Shown: positions 8,319 through 19,147, numbered from the stretch's first letter. The stretch is DNA of 64,000 nucleotides from Tannerellaceae bacterium (GCA_031288175.1 JAITRW010000040.1:1-64000), one strand, 5' to 3'. The notes: generated by a model from the sequence alone, not told the origin. Made by a program: numbers and translations.

Positions 8319-9494
8319 ATGAAGTACTATCTTATAGCCGGAGAAGCATCCGGCGATCTACACGCCGCCAACCTTATGGCCGCCCTACGGCGCACCGATA
8401 CCCAAGCCCGCTTCCGTTTCATGGGAGGAGATCTCATGAGTGCCCAGGAAGGAGATTGTTTTCGGCATTATCGCCACACTGCTTACATGGGCTTCGTCCC
8501 CGTCCTTCTGCATCTCCCTGCCATCCTCTCCACGCTCCGGAGAGCCAAGGAAGATATCCTCGTCTACCAACCCGACGTCCTCATACTCATTGATTACCCC
8601 GGCTTCAACCTCAAGATCGCCGCCTTCGTAAAAAAGTACCTCCACATCCCTGTCTGTTACTACATTTCCCCCAAACTTTGGGCATGGAAACGGTATCGTA
8701 TCCGCACCATCCGCCGCTACATAGACAGAATGTACTGCATCCTTCCTTTTGAAGAGGACTTTTACCGCACCTTGAATTATCCCGTCGAATACGTAGGTAA
8801 CCCTACCGTGGATTCCATCGAACACTTCCTCCACACACGACCGCTTGTCCGACAGGCTTTTTTAGACGCCAACCACCTCCTCGACTTACCTTGCATCGCC
8901 CTCCTGCCCGGTAGCCGTCGGCAGGAGATACGTGACAATCTCCCCCTGATGCTCCAAGCCGCCTCCTCTTTTCAGGGATACTCTATTCTCGTAGCTGCAG
9001 CTCCCGGCATTGAATCCGATTATTACCGGCGTTTTACACAGGGATATCCCGTCACCCTCCTTTTCGACCAGACCTACCTCCTCCTGTATCATAGTACAGC
9101 CGCCTTAGTTACCTCCGGTACCGCTACCCTCGAAGCCGCGCTGTTGGGCGTTCCGCAAGCCGTTTGCTACAAGACTCCTCTGGGGCGACTCGTTCGCTTC
9201 GTTTTCCGCCGCTTTTTCGCCGTCCCTTACATTTCCCTTGTGAATCTAATCCTGGAGAAAGAGCTTGTCCGTGAACTTTTCGGCGATGCCTTCACGCTCT
9301 CCAACCTCCGCCGTGAACTTGATTGCCTCCTTAATAATCAGGAACGACGCAAGGAAGTGTTTTCCGGTTACGATTCCCTTCGCCATACACTTGGTTCTTC
9401 CGGCGCCGCTCAGTATACCGCCAATCGTATTTTCCACTTTCTCGAAAAAAAAGGCGACCGTTGTAAAACGATCGCCTTAGAAAAAAGAGGATAG
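8319..9494 (+). CDS. lpxB: Lipid-A-disaccharide synthase
   Basis: MKYYLIAGEASGDLHAANL..., LLPGSRRQEI, TSGTATLEAAL. Confidence 0.96.
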   Translation: MKYYLIAGEASGDLHAANLMAALRRTDTQARFRFMGGDLMSAQEGDCFRHYRHTAYMGFVPVLLHLPAILSTLRRAKEDILVYQPDVLILIDYPGFNLKIAAFVKKYLHIPVCYYISPKLWAWKRYRIRTIRRYIDRMYCILPFEEDFYRTLNYPVEYVGNPTVDSIEHFLHTRPLVRQAFLDANHLLDLPCIALLPGSRRQEIRDNLPLMLQAASSFQGYSILVAAAPGIESDYYRRFTQGYPVTLLFDQTYLLLYHSTAALVTSGTATLEAALLGVPQAVCYKTPLGRLVRFVFRRFFAVPYISLVNLILEKELVRELFGDAFTLSNLRRELDCLLNNQERRKEVFSGYDSLRHTLGSSGAAQYTANRIFHFLEKKGDRCKTIALEKRG

Positions 9495-9501
9495 TTTAGG
9501 A

Positions 9502-10932
9502 TCAGTAGTCGGTAGTTTGAGGAGAGAAGTTAGCCCATCCTGCCGTCCAGTCGGAGGCGGGAAGGGAGGAAGCGAAGGCGCCGACATAGGTAGTAGGAGT
9601 AAATCCGGCAGGCAAAGTCCCGGCGCCGGTCAGGAGGAGGCTGCCGGTGAGAGGGAAGGCTAAAGGAGAGTTGACGGTAGGAAGGAGGTTAAGCCCCAAG
9701 GCGTCAAGAGAAGGGATGATGCGGTTGCCGAAGGTAGCGGTCTGAAACCAGGGTGAGACGAAGGCGCCATTGTCGGAAGGGTCAATGACGGAGGAGTTAC
9801 TCCAGTATTGTTTATCCTGGAAAGTCTTGATGACACCGGCGATAACGGTGTTCTTGACATTGAGAAACCCTTGTGAAGCCCACTGCTGGGTGACGGAGTT
9901 TTTGTCGTTTTCGATAATAAGCCCGACGGGGAAACCGGCCACCAGCGAGTTGTAGATACTCAGGCGGGTAGAACGGCGGAGATGTAGTCCGGCGCTGAAA
10001 CGGGCGTCGGTCTTGGAACCTTGCTCAGAGGCGCGATCGACGTAATTGGCAGAGTTGGAGACGGGGCCAAAGAGACTGACATTGGCAAAGGTGGCGGTGG
10101 TGAATGGCTCAATGGCAGTGCCGCCAGAGTTGTTATCGGACTCAAAGCCGTTGGAGGCGGACTTGTCGCCGGTCTGGGGGTCACGCACGGCAAGGGCAAA
10201 CTGGATACGTCCGGAGAAGCCGTTGTCGGTATCGAAGTCATCGTCCCAAGTACGGTAGGCAATGAGGTGCGCGGCATTGACAGTGCCACCGAACCACTCG
10301 AAGGCGTCATCGCCGGATTGGGTGACTTGGACATAATCAATGGTAGTCCCCCTCCCGACAGAGCCGAGAGTAAGCCCGTTGATCTCATTGTCGGTACCGT
10401 ATTCGATACCGGCAAATTCTATACGGAGGTAACGAAGTATACCGGAGTTATCGTCAGGATCAGAACCTCCGTGCATGGAGCGCACTCCTCCTTCGATGGT
10501 CATTTCGCCTTGATTGTTGGGGGCTTTGCCGAGAAGGATAAGGCCACCCCAATCGCCAGGTTTGCGGGAGCCTTTGGAGGCGGCGGAAGTGAAGACGATG
10601 GGACGTTCTTTGGTACCGTCGGCCAGAAGCTTCCCCCCGCGTTCGATGATAAGGGTGCCTTTGGAGTCTTTGTCTCCCTTGATGATGACGCCGGGTTCGA
10701 TGGTCAAGGTGGCACCGGCAGTGACGTAGACAAAGCCTTTGAGATGATAGGTGTTGGGATAGGTGAGGGTAAGGTGCTCGGAGATTTCAAAGGTCGTGGA
10801 GCCATCACCGAGGTCAAAGGTTTCACCCACAGGGGGCTGGGGATCGGGATCATCGCCATTGTCGCAAGCAGCAGTCAGTAACGCCGCACAAGCCAGGAGG
10901 ACGAGGCTTGATTCATTCCATTTCTTTTTCAT
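9502..10932 (-). CDS. Outer-surface lipoprotein with beta-helix-like repeats
   Basis: Signal/lipobox LLTAACDNGDD; PGVIIKGDKDSKGTLIIERGGKLLADGTKERPIVFTS; next to a TonB receptor. Confidence 0.75.
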   Translation of the reverse strand: MKKKWNESSLVLLACAALLTAACDNGDDPDPQPPVGETFDLGDGSTTFEISEHLTLTYPNTYHLKGFVYVTAGATLTIEPGVIIKGDKDSKGTLIIERGGKLLADGTKERPIVFTSAASKGSRKPGDWGGLILLGKAPNNQGEMTIEGGVRSMHGGSDPDDNSGILRYLRIEFAGIEYGTDNEINGLTLGSVGRGTTIDYVQVTQSGDDAFEWFGGTVNAAHLIAYRTWDDDFDTDNGFSGRIQFALAVRDPQTGDKSASNGFESDNNSGGTAIEPFTTATFANVSLFGPVSNSANYVDRASEQGSKTDARFSAGLHLRRSTRLSIYNSLVAGFPVGLIIENDKNSVTQQWASQGFLNVKNTVIAGVIKTFQDKQYWSNSSVIDPSDNGAFVSPWFQTATFGNRIIPSLDALGLNLLPTVNSPLAFPLTGSLLLTGAGTLPAGFTPTTYVGAFASSLPASDWTAGWANFSPQTTDY

Positions 10933-10968
10933 GTTTTTGATACGTTAGTTTATAAAGTTTAGTGGACT

Positions 10969-13683
10969 TCAATAACGGCAAGCGATACCCACGGAGATGG
11001 ACTGTCCCGGATTGTATCGCCTGGTAATTTGTTGGCGTTGTTCCCCGTGAAAATGTGGGAACTGTTTGTAGAGGATGTCTTCGGAGAGAAGGTCTTTGAC
11101 GGAAAGGCGCAAGTCAATGGATGGGGCGATGGTTTTAGAGATAGTAAGGTCAATGACGTTACGCGGCAGTTCGTAGGAATTGGGCAGGCTGACGTCCTGT
11201 GCCTGGCTGATAGTTTTGCCCAGGCCGACGATACGTCGGCCTATACGGTTATAATGAAGAGAGGCATCAAGAAGGTAGCGGTCGGAGTGGTAAAAAAGTG
11301 AAGCGTTGATGATGTAGGGGGACTGTCCTTGCATAGCTCTGTCGGGTTCCGGAGAAAGTTCCTTATAGGGGAAATGGACGCGGCTGTTGATCCATGCGGC
11401 ATTGAGGGAAAGCGTAAAGGCAGGGAGGCCGATGAAGTCAAGGCGTTTGCGGATATCGACTTCAGCGCCGAAATTACGGGCAGAACGTGCATTTTCGTAG
11501 AAATACCGGTAAGCGCCTCCCCCGCTGTCGAGGAATGTCCATTCTATGGGGTTATGAAAGTATTTGAAAAAGAGGCCCAGGGTAATAACTTCTGCTGCCG
11601 AAGGGTAGTATTCATAACGGAGGTCTGCCTGATTGACGACCGCGGTGCGCAGGTCGGGATTACCGATTATTTCACTGAAAAGATCAAAATCGTAATAGAC
11701 GCTTTCGGAGAGTTCTCTGAGTTCGGGGCGGTTGACCGAATGGCCGTAAGCGGCACGCAAACAGTGGCTTTCGTTAAAGGTATAGTGGAGGTTGAAGGAA
11801 GGCAGGAGGTGAAGGTTGTCAACATGACGGGTATGGAGGATGGTAAGATTGGGAGCGTCGGCAGCGTCACGGGTGAGGGAAGTACGGTGATTTTCGAGGC
11901 GGAAGCCACCATAAAGGTTGAGTTTCCCGAAAGGTATTTCCATGGCGGCGTAAGCGGCGCCGTGACCGATAGTGGCATTATAACTGTTGGAATCAAGGGT
12001 TTTCTCTTCCGGCAAGATTTTGTCGTTTCCCAAAGCGACAATCTGTGAAAAAGGTAATTGGCGTTCGGTAGCCGTGAGGCTTTTGTCTATCCACTCAAAG
12101 AGGCGTTGGAGATAACGGCGGTCAACGTATTGACCGTAAAGGCCTGTCTTGAGCGTTGCACGAAGGGTATGGCGGAAAGTATGCTTGTAGTTTACCGAAA
12201 AAGAAACGGTATGATCATCCAGCTGCTGGGAGTACCGCGTGATATGTTCCATCTCCGTAGGTCGCCCTTCGGGTGAATCGTTGACAGTGCCTAATGACAG
12301 TTGATTCCTGACGATACGGCGATCGGGTTCATACCTTGAAGCGTATGAATAACCTGCGTTCCATTCCAGAGAACGATATCCCCCGAAGAGATGTTCACCC
12401 GAGAATTGTCCTGCGTAAGTCAGCCGTGAGGTATATACTAGTTCCGTCTGTTCATGGTAATAGGGGCTACTGCCTGCGGCATAGAGGCCGTTACGTTCCG
12501 TCAACCTATCTCTGGCTGTGAAATTCAGCAGATTTTTCCATTCTATCCGTGTAGCTTTTCCGGCAGGTAATAAAGACCAGTTATGGAGAAGTCCCAGCCG
12601 GTTAACTTGTGAATACTGCTTGTCGCGGTAATCAATTTCTATGTTAGGACGGTCTACGACCTGCGAATAAGGCGTATAACGCCTGTTTTGTATCCCTGAG
12701 AGGCTGTTGTGGGTAAGCCCGTAGTTGACCGCCGTGACGTTCCCGATTGTATGGCCGCCGGATGTTTCATGCCGACGAGCTATGGAGAAGGAAAGACGCT
12801 GATCGGGAAGCGTCATCCCTTCCTTAATGCGCCAACCTTTGTAACTGCGGAACGGATGTGCCGCTGTCGTGAGGTTATACCCCGTCGTATAACCTGCTTC
12901 CAAACTGTTATTGTCAGGAATCCCCTTGGAAGTGATCTTGACGAATCCACCTGCAAAGTCTGCCGGAAGTTCGGGGGAAGGCGATTTATAGACAAGCAGG
13001 TTATCTATCTGGCTGCTGGGAACGAGGTCGAAGGGAAAAGCTCTGCTGTCAGTCTCAGTGCTTGGTGCAGCTAAACCATTGATCCACGCATTGTTATATC
13101 GCTGAGAAAGCCCTCGTACTACGACGAAGCGTTCGTCAATCACCGTCACTCCCGATACCCGCCGTACTACCTCCGAGGCTACCCTATCCGGCCCCTGCGC
13201 AATCTGTGCCGCCGAGATACCGCTGGCTACCTGCGCCAATCCTCGCACAGTGGCGACCATACCTGTGGTAGTATTACTCCGTATCCGCCCCTGTACCACT
13301 ACTTCGTCCAGCGACCGCTCATCCATGTATAATCCTATTTCCAACGGATTTTTTCCCGCCACTACCTCTGTTGCCACATAACCTACATAACTGATCATGA
13401 GGGTAAACTCTCCTTCCGGTGCATTACGTAACACAAAGACTCCATCCTCATCCGTCGTAGTCCCCAAGGTGGTTGCCGTCGATTTTACGACCACCGTCGC
13501 TCCTGTAATGGCTTCACCCGTACCGGCATCTTTGACCGTACCCCTTATCTCTCTTGCCGATGTGACGGAACCTCCCCATACCGTCAGAAATACTACCCAC
13601 AATCCTAAGCAAAATCTGCTATCTGTCTTCATACACTTACTTGCCTGTCCGACGTTGCAAAAGAACCTTGTCCTTGTTACCAT
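10969..13683 (-). CDS. TonB-dependent outer membrane receptor with carboxypeptidase-regulatory-like N-terminal domain
   Basis: REIRGTVKDAGTGEAITGATVVVKST..., plug and barrel sequence, aromatic-terminated C-terminus. Confidence 0.9.
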   Translation of the reverse strand: MVTRTRFFCNVGQASKCMKTDSRFCLGLWVVFLTVWGGSVTSAREIRGTVKDAGTGEAITGATVVVKSTATTLGTTTDEDGVFVLRNAPEGEFTLMISYVGYVATEVVAGKNPLEIGLYMDERSLDEVVVQGRIRSNTTTGMVATVRGLAQVASGISAAQIAQGPDRVASEVVRRVSGVTVIDERFVVVRGLSQRYNNAWINGLAAPSTETDSRAFPFDLVPSSQIDNLLVYKSPSPELPADFAGGFVKITSKGIPDNNSLEAGYTTGYNLTTAAHPFRSYKGWRIKEGMTLPDQRLSFSIARRHETSGGHTIGNVTAVNYGLTHNSLSGIQNRRYTPYSQVVDRPNIEIDYRDKQYSQVNRLGLLHNWSLLPAGKATRIEWKNLLNFTARDRLTERNGLYAAGSSPYYHEQTELVYTSRLTYAGQFSGEHLFGGYRSLEWNAGYSYASRYEPDRRIVRNQLSLGTVNDSPEGRPTEMEHITRYSQQLDDHTVSFSVNYKHTFRHTLRATLKTGLYGQYVDRRYLQRLFEWIDKSLTATERQLPFSQIVALGNDKILPEEKTLDSNSYNATIGHGAAYAAMEIPFGKLNLYGGFRLENHRTSLTRDAADAPNLTILHTRHVDNLHLLPSFNLHYTFNESHCLRAAYGHSVNRPELRELSESVYYDFDLFSEIIGNPDLRTAVVNQADLRYEYYPSAAEVITLGLFFKYFHNPIEWTFLDSGGGAYRYFYENARSARNFGAEVDIRKRLDFIGLPAFTLSLNAAWINSRVHFPYKELSPEPDRAMQGQSPYIINASLFYHSDRYLLDASLHYNRIGRRIVGLGKTISQAQDVSLPNSYELPRNVIDLTISKTIAPSIDLRLSVKDLLSEDILYKQFPHFHGEQRQQITRRYNPGQSISVGIACRY

Positions 13684-13763
13684 CCTGTTGCATATTCCCT
13701 ACGACCCTGTAATTATCCTGTTACATTCTTTCTTGCTTTCTTCTCTTTCACCCTAACTTTTCA

Positions 13764-13772
13764 TACCTTTGC
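13764..13772 (+). promoter_or_regulatory. -7 box TACCTTTGC upstream of the Ig-like repeat protein
   Basis: Consensus match upstream of the 13782 start. Confidence 0.55.
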
Positions 13773-13781
13773 CACCGTGAT

Positions 13782-16136
13782 ATGCATTCATTACACGCAA
13801 CCGTTATTAAGACAAAAGCCATGCGTAGATTATCAGCCCTCATGAGCGTTATCATGTTGCTGACCGGGGTATTGGTCAGGGGTTCAGAGGTAGTCGTGCA
13901 GTTACTTCCGGCTCCGTCGCGCCCAGCGGATACGACCGTCTTACACCTGTACGACAAAACGCTTAAGATGTCATTCGGGTTCATTATAGATGGAGGATCT
14001 ATGATAACTAAATGGCCCGCAAAGAATATTACGTGGACCTCTTCCAACAGTAATATCATCAGCGTAGAGACCTTCATAGATGAGACAACAGGTATCCTTA
14101 ACGCACGTCTTACGGCCAAAGAACCGGGGGTTGCGACAATCACCGCAAAAATCACCTTCCTTACCAGCTTCACGCAGGAACAGACAGTAACCTTCTGGAG
14201 GCATATAAAGGTACCTGCTCCGGAGATCAAGCTCACGCCCGTGCTTCCGGCCGGACAAAAAGTTGATACGTTGCGCCTAAAAGAAAAACGAACCTTAATT
14301 ACGACGTCTTTCTATGACGGGGAAGAGTATACTCTGAGTGATTTTGATTGGACATCCAACAAATCTGATGTCGTTTCGGTCAGCGGTAACGGTTATAAAG
14401 GGTACCTTGAAGCCAAGTCGCCGGGGACGGTGACCATCACCTTTAGTGCCAAAGGCCAATACGATCACCTTTTCGGTACTCACGTCCACACCTATTCGGT
14501 GATAGTGCCCCCTGTTCCCTTGACAACTATCTATATCACTCCCGAACTCCCTAAAGGACATACGGTAGATACGCTCTTTCACAACAAAACTTTGTCCCTT
14601 TCCGTGAAGTCCGAATGGAATAAAGGCGCATACCCCTTTCGTAACACCGAATGGACATCTTCAGATTCTCTGATCGTTTCCGTCAATAGTAAAACAGGTC
14701 TCCTTACCGCCCGTCGGTCGGGTACCGTAACTATCACGTTCCATGCGGAAGACGATTTAGGTTTTGGACCTTTCGACTTGACGCGTACGGTTTTTGTCCC
14801 AGATCCTATAACCGTTTCTCTTTCTCCTGCACTCCCGTCCGGTCAGGAAGCTGATACGTTGAGGCTCAACCAGTCCCTGGCCCTCACTGCTTTGGCCATA
14901 TATAACGGTAAACCCTATCTTCTGGATGACTTTGAGTGGACGTCTTCCTCCCCGAATATTGTCGAAGTAGATAACTACGGCCTACTCACCGCACGTGGAT
15001 CGGGCGATGCAGTCATCACATTTCATGCCACCACTCCATACGGGGACCTCACGATTACCCGCAAAGTGATAGTTCCTTGTATTCCTCAAATCCTACCTTT
15101 TCTCCCTACAGGACAAGAATCCTCAATTCTTGATATTGGCAAATCCTTGACGTTGACCGTATCGGCTATCTATAATAATGTACTCTATCCGTTAATCAAC
15201 CCTACATGGGAATCCTCCGATCCTTCCGTAGTGGGTATCAACAATGGCGTCCTTTTCGCCCATCAGTCCGGCATAGCTACCATCACGTTTCACGCCGAAG
15301 ATAAGTACGGTTTCGGTCCCTTCACTTTGAAGCGGCAAGTGACTGTGCCCACTCCCCCAACTGTGGAAATGCTTCCTTACCTTTTTGTCCCCCCCGAAGG
15401 CCAATCATACGCCCTGATAGACTCAGGCAAAACATTACAGCTGTCCGTGAAAGGCCTATATAATGATGCCCCCTATGAGTTCGTCAACCCTACATGGACG
15501 TCTTCTTCTCCTAATATCGTCAGCGTGGAAGCAGGCCTGCTCACCGCTCTACATTACACAGGGGGAAAACCCGTTGTTATTACCTTTCATGCCGACAAAG
15601 ATAAACTCGGCTTTGGTCCCTTTACTCTTACACGGTTTATCCTAGTTTCTGAAGTCCCCGAGGTTCCTGAAGTCCCCGAGGTTCCCGTCCCTCCTGTATT
15701 CACCATCCAGATTGCACCAGCCCTTATAGAGGGACAATCTTCTACTATCTTATACCCTGACCAAACTCTTACGCTCTCCGTGTCCGCAACGTACGACGGG
15801 GGTCCTTATCCCTTAACGAGTCGTTCATGGTCGTCTTCCAATACTAATATTGTCAGCGTAAATGCGGGGGTCGTTGCCGCAATCAAGTCAGGCTCCGCTA
15901 CTGTCTCCTGCTATGCGTATGGAGAACAAGGTCTGGCAGGGGTCGTCACACGCTCCTTCACTGTGGTGGGTAACTCCGATGCTATTGAGGCCATATTTCC
16001 GGTTGATAATGTTGATAATGAAGTGGTTACATACTATACCTTGACCGGACAGTTTGTGGGTAACAACGTGCCATCGTTGCCCGGAATTTATATCCGCCGA
16101 AATGGGACGGGTATGACAAAATTCCTCGTTCGCTGA
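13782..16136 (+). CDS. Surface/secreted protein with multiple Big_2-like Ig repeats and a T9SS-like C-terminal tail
   Basis: About seven repeats of the W(T/E)SS..N/S IVSV...LTA..SGTVTITFHA pattern; linker EVPEVPEVPEVPVPP; tail YYTLTGQFVGNNVPSLPGIYIRRNGTGMTKFLVR. Confidence 0.85.
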   Translation: MHSLHATVIKTKAMRRLSALMSVIMLLTGVLVRGSEVVVQLLPAPSRPADTTVLHLYDKTLKMSFGFIIDGGSMITKWPAKNITWTSSNSNIISVETFIDETTGILNARLTAKEPGVATITAKITFLTSFTQEQTVTFWRHIKVPAPEIKLTPVLPAGQKVDTLRLKEKRTLITTSFYDGEEYTLSDFDWTSNKSDVVSVSGNGYKGYLEAKSPGTVTITFSAKGQYDHLFGTHVHTYSVIVPPVPLTTIYITPELPKGHTVDTLFHNKTLSLSVKSEWNKGAYPFRNTEWTSSDSLIVSVNSKTGLLTARRSGTVTITFHAEDDLGFGPFDLTRTVFVPDPITVSLSPALPSGQEADTLRLNQSLALTALAIYNGKPYLLDDFEWTSSSPNIVEVDNYGLLTARGSGDAVITFHATTPYGDLTITRKVIVPCIPQILPFLPTGQESSILDIGKSLTLTVSAIYNNVLYPLINPTWESSDPSVVGINNGVLFAHQSGIATITFHAEDKYGFGPFTLKRQVTVPTPPTVEMLPYLFVPPEGQSYALIDSGKTLQLSVKGLYNDAPYEFVNPTWTSSSPNIVSVEAGLLTALHYTGGKPVVITFHADKDKLGFGPFTLTRFILVSEVPEVPEVPEVPVPPVFTIQIAPALIEGQSSTILYPDQTLTLSVSATYDGGPYPLTSRSWSSSNTNIVSVNAGVVAAIKSGSATVSCYAYGEQGLAGVVTRSFTVVGNSDAIEAIFPVDNVDNEVVTYYTLTGQFVGNNVPSLPGIYIRRNGTGMTKFLVR

Positions 16137-16222
16137 AAGAATATACCTCGTTTGTGGGATTGTGGGGATAGTGCAGGAAGGATACTTTCGCAACGTAACT
16201 AACCTAAGGAAAAAGAATCGTC

Positions 16223-17263
16223 ATGAAGGTTGTTTTCGTTGCGGAGACGCTGTTAGTCGTTATTCTGGCAAGTTGTGGTGTCAATCCAAGTCAGGGAAGG
16301 GGAATAAGTGACGAGTTTCCGCTTGGGCAAGTGGAGATACAAGGCTTAAGTGAAAGTGCTTGTGCCGCTCCTACTTACATAGCCAAAGAGAAAGGTTTTT
16401 TTGCGGAGGAGGGATTGGACGTAACGCTGGTGAGCGGAACGTTCGAAACCGACAAGGCTGGTCTGGCAAGCGGAAAATATCCTGTTTCTACCGGTGACTT
16501 CCAGTTTTTCCCTTCTATCCACGAAGGCCTTGATATCAAGCTCGTCGACGGACTGCATCAAGGCTGTATCAAAGTGTTGGCGCCGCCATGGTCGAAGATA
16601 GAAAAGGCTTCAGACCTTGCAGGTAAACGCATAGGAGTAGATGAGATAGGAGGATCCCCGATGACGGTTACGACAGTGCTGCTGGCCAACGTAGGTATTG
16701 ATCCTGTCAGCGGAGTATCGTGGATACCTTACCCGAAAGATCAGCTGGAGTTGGCAGTCGAAAAAGAGGAAGTGGATGCCGTCGCCTTGTGGGATCCGTT
16801 CGCTACCGTAGCAGAACGCAAGGGATATACCGTACTTTGCGACATCGGTATTGATCCCTTGTTTGCGGGCAAGTATTGTTGTTTCCTTTTCGCCTCCGGC
16901 AAACAAGTCAAGGAAAATCCCGAACGTGTCGCCGCTCTCGTACGCGCCTTCCGCAAGGCAGCGGAATGGATCGCGGCTTACCCTGAAGAGGCTGCACGCA
17001 TCAGTATAGACAAGGGTTATATCCCAGCCGATGATACGACGTTTGTCGCCGCCCTCCTCCAGAGTTACAAGTACCATGCGCATCACGATGCAACTACACA
17101 TCACCAGGCGAAATCAGATGCCTTCTTTTTCGTCAACGAACTCAAAAAAACAGGTTTCATTCCGGCCGATATTGATGCAAATGATTTTGTAGAGAAAATG
17201 TACTACGATGTACTCGGAGAAGAGAAAAGGAGGACGCCGCATTCTGCCATTCACCGTCACTGA
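16223..17263 (+). CDS. ABC transporter substrate-binding lipoprotein, NitT/TauT (SsuA-like) family
   Basis: Lipobox-like VILASCGVN; SACAAPTYIAKEKGFFAEEGLDV. Confidence 0.88.
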   Translation: MKVVFVAETLLVVILASCGVNPSQGRGISDEFPLGQVEIQGLSESACAAPTYIAKEKGFFAEEGLDVTLVSGTFETDKAGLASGKYPVSTGDFQFFPSIHEGLDIKLVDGLHQGCIKVLAPPWSKIEKASDLAGKRIGVDEIGGSPMTVTTVLLANVGIDPVSGVSWIPYPKDQLELAVEKEEVDAVALWDPFATVAERKGYTVLCDIGIDPLFAGKYCCFLFASGKQVKENPERVAALVRAFRKAAEWIAAYPEEAARISIDKGYIPADDTTFVAALLQSYKYHAHHDATTHHQAKSDAFFFVNELKKTGFIPADIDANDFVEKMYYDVLGEEKRRTPHSAIHRH

Positions 17264-17272
17264 ATAGAGGCT

Positions 17273-18253
17273 ATGGCTGTTGCCGGACACAATATTCTCT
17301 ACTGGAAACCCCGTTCCAAAGGGTGGTTCTTCGCCTCCGTAGCGTCACTGATAATAGCATGGGCGGAGACGACTTTCGTGCCGAATGTACAGGTTGTGAA
17401 TACGATACCTTATCGTCTGTTATTACTGGGAGGGATAGTGACGTTGGTCATTCTTTGGATCGTCTCGGGGAAACTTTCTCAACTCCGTGATAAGCTTTAT
17501 CATCAATCACAATTTCTCTTTGCCGTTGGCCTGTTCTTAACAGGTTGGGATCTGCTTAGTACCAAGAGCGGAATCCTCCGGATTCCTTTCTTTCCGGGAC
17601 CGGCACAAATCATCGCCGTGATGGCACGCGAGTATACCGTCTTGCTCATCAGTACAGCCTATTCGATGCGGCTCTTTTTTGTTGGTCTCGTGACAGGCAC
17701 AGCGTTGGGATTGACAACAGGGATTCTCATCGGATGGTACAGGCAATGGAATTACTGGCTCTTTCCTCTCGTCAAGCTGACGGGGGTGATCCCTGCCGTA
17801 GCATGGATGCCGATAGCTATTGTGATCTTTCCCAACAGTTTTACGACGGGTGTCTTTCTAATCACTATTGCTTCGTGGTTTTCTGTCGCATTCATGGTAG
17901 CTGCGGGAATATCATCTACGCCGAAGACATATTACGAGGTGGCAAAGACACTGGGAGCGAATGAGACATACCTGCTTGTCCATGTGGCTATCCCCAATGC
18001 CGTTCCCAGTATCTTCACCGGTGTATCTACTGCAACGGGACTGTCTTTCCTCACGCTGGTGATCTCGGAGATGGTGGGAGCAAAAGCGGGTTTGGGTTGG
18101 TATATCAACTGGGCAAAAGGGTGGTCGGCCTACGATAAGGTATATGCCTCCATTATCATCATGGCTATTGCCTTCTCGCTTATATTGGCCTTACTGTCTG
18201 CTGTGCGAAACCATGTACTCCGCTGGCAACGGGGAATAGTCAAGACTTCATGA
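17273..18253 (+). CDS. ABC transporter permease, NitT/TauT family
   Basis: Permease motif EVAKTLGANETYLLVHVAIPNAVPSIFTG, multiple TMs. Confidence 0.9.
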   Translation: MAVAGHNILYWKPRSKGWFFASVASLIIAWAETTFVPNVQVVNTIPYRLLLLGGIVTLVILWIVSGKLSQLRDKLYHQSQFLFAVGLFLTGWDLLSTKSGILRIPFFPGPAQIIAVMAREYTVLLISTAYSMRLFFVGLVTGTALGLTTGILIGWYRQWNYWLFPLVKLTGVIPAVAWMPIAIVIFPNSFTTGVFLITIASWFSVAFMVAAGISSTPKTYYEVAKTLGANETYLLVHVAIPNAVPSIFTGVSTATGLSFLTLVISEMVGAKAGLGWYINWAKGWSAYDKVYASIIIMAIAFSLILALLSAVRNHVLRWQRGIVKTS

Positions 18254-19008
18254 CGACAGACAAAGACAATACCCTCATCAGCCTGCGGCACGTTGGACGT
18301 ACTTATGCAGATACGACCGGTCGCGAGACGATGGCCCTGCAAGACGTCAATCTTACTATCTGCAAGGGTGAATTTATTTCTTTTGTGGGCCCCAGCGGAT
18401 GCGGCAAGACGACACTACTGAGACTTATCGCGGGGCTTGACGTTCCTCAATCAGGTACGCTCCTCCTCGAAGGATCCCCTATTGATGGCCCCAGTCATGA
18501 ACGAGGATACGTCTTTCAGCAGGCTGCACTCTTTCCTTGGAAAACCGTCGAAGAAAATATTGCACTGGGACTGAAAGCTCGGCATATCTATCGTGAAAAA
18601 CAACACCTCATTGCCGAATATCTCCATATTATTGGTCTCGAAGGGTTCAAAGGGGCTTATCCTCATGAAATCTCTGGCGGGATGGCACAACGTGTCGCTA
18701 TTGCGCGGGCACTTATCAACGAACCGAAAGTGCTCCTCATGGATGAACCCTTGGGTGCTCTTGATGCCTTCACTCGCCTGGAATTACAAGAGGCTTTACG
18801 TCGTGTGTGGGAAAAAACGGGAACAACGATAGTTCTTGTGACCCATGATGTAGATGAAGCTATCTATCTCAGTAATCGTATTGCCATCTTCACTGCCCGC
18901 CCAGGACGGATAAGTGTGGTTTTCGACGTAGACCTCCCGTCTCCTCCCGACCGTGATCATCCGGACTTTATCGCTTTCCGTCGTCGTATCCTTCAATCTC
19001 TGCACTGA
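18250..19008 (+). CDS. ABC transporter ATP-binding protein, NitT/TauT family
   Basis: Walker A GPSGCGKTTLL, ISGGMAQRVAIARAL, LLMDEPLGALD; overlaps the permease stop. Confidence 0.95.
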   Translation: MTTDKDNTLISLRHVGRTYADTTGRETMALQDVNLTICKGEFISFVGPSGCGKTTLLRLIAGLDVPQSGTLLLEGSPIDGPSHERGYVFQQAALFPWKTVEENIALGLKARHIYREKQHLIAEYLHIIGLEGFKGAYPHEISGGMAQRVAIARALINEPKVLLMDEPLGALDAFTRLELQEALRRVWEKTGTTIVLVTHDVDEAIYLSNRIAIFTARPGRISVVFDVDLPSPPDRDHPDFIAFRRRILQSLH

Positions 19009-19147
19009 TTCTCCGATTCCCAAATTACTTTCCGTGGCACCCGGCTCTTTTTCCGTCATCACAGACGACCTTCAAAAAAAAGATATCCCTGATGTAACCT
19101 TTTCCCCTTTACCTTGTCCTTATTATAGAGAAAGGAGGGTAAAGGCA

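Noticed and set aside
8385-8834. 149-aa - strand ORF
   Set aside because: Antisense shadow of lpxB
10021-10881. 286-aa + strand ORF
   Set aside because: Antisense to the well-supported lipoprotein gene; low-complexity Gly/Val/Asp composition
11329-12048. 239-aa + strand ORF
   Set aside because: Antisense shadow of the TonB receptor gene
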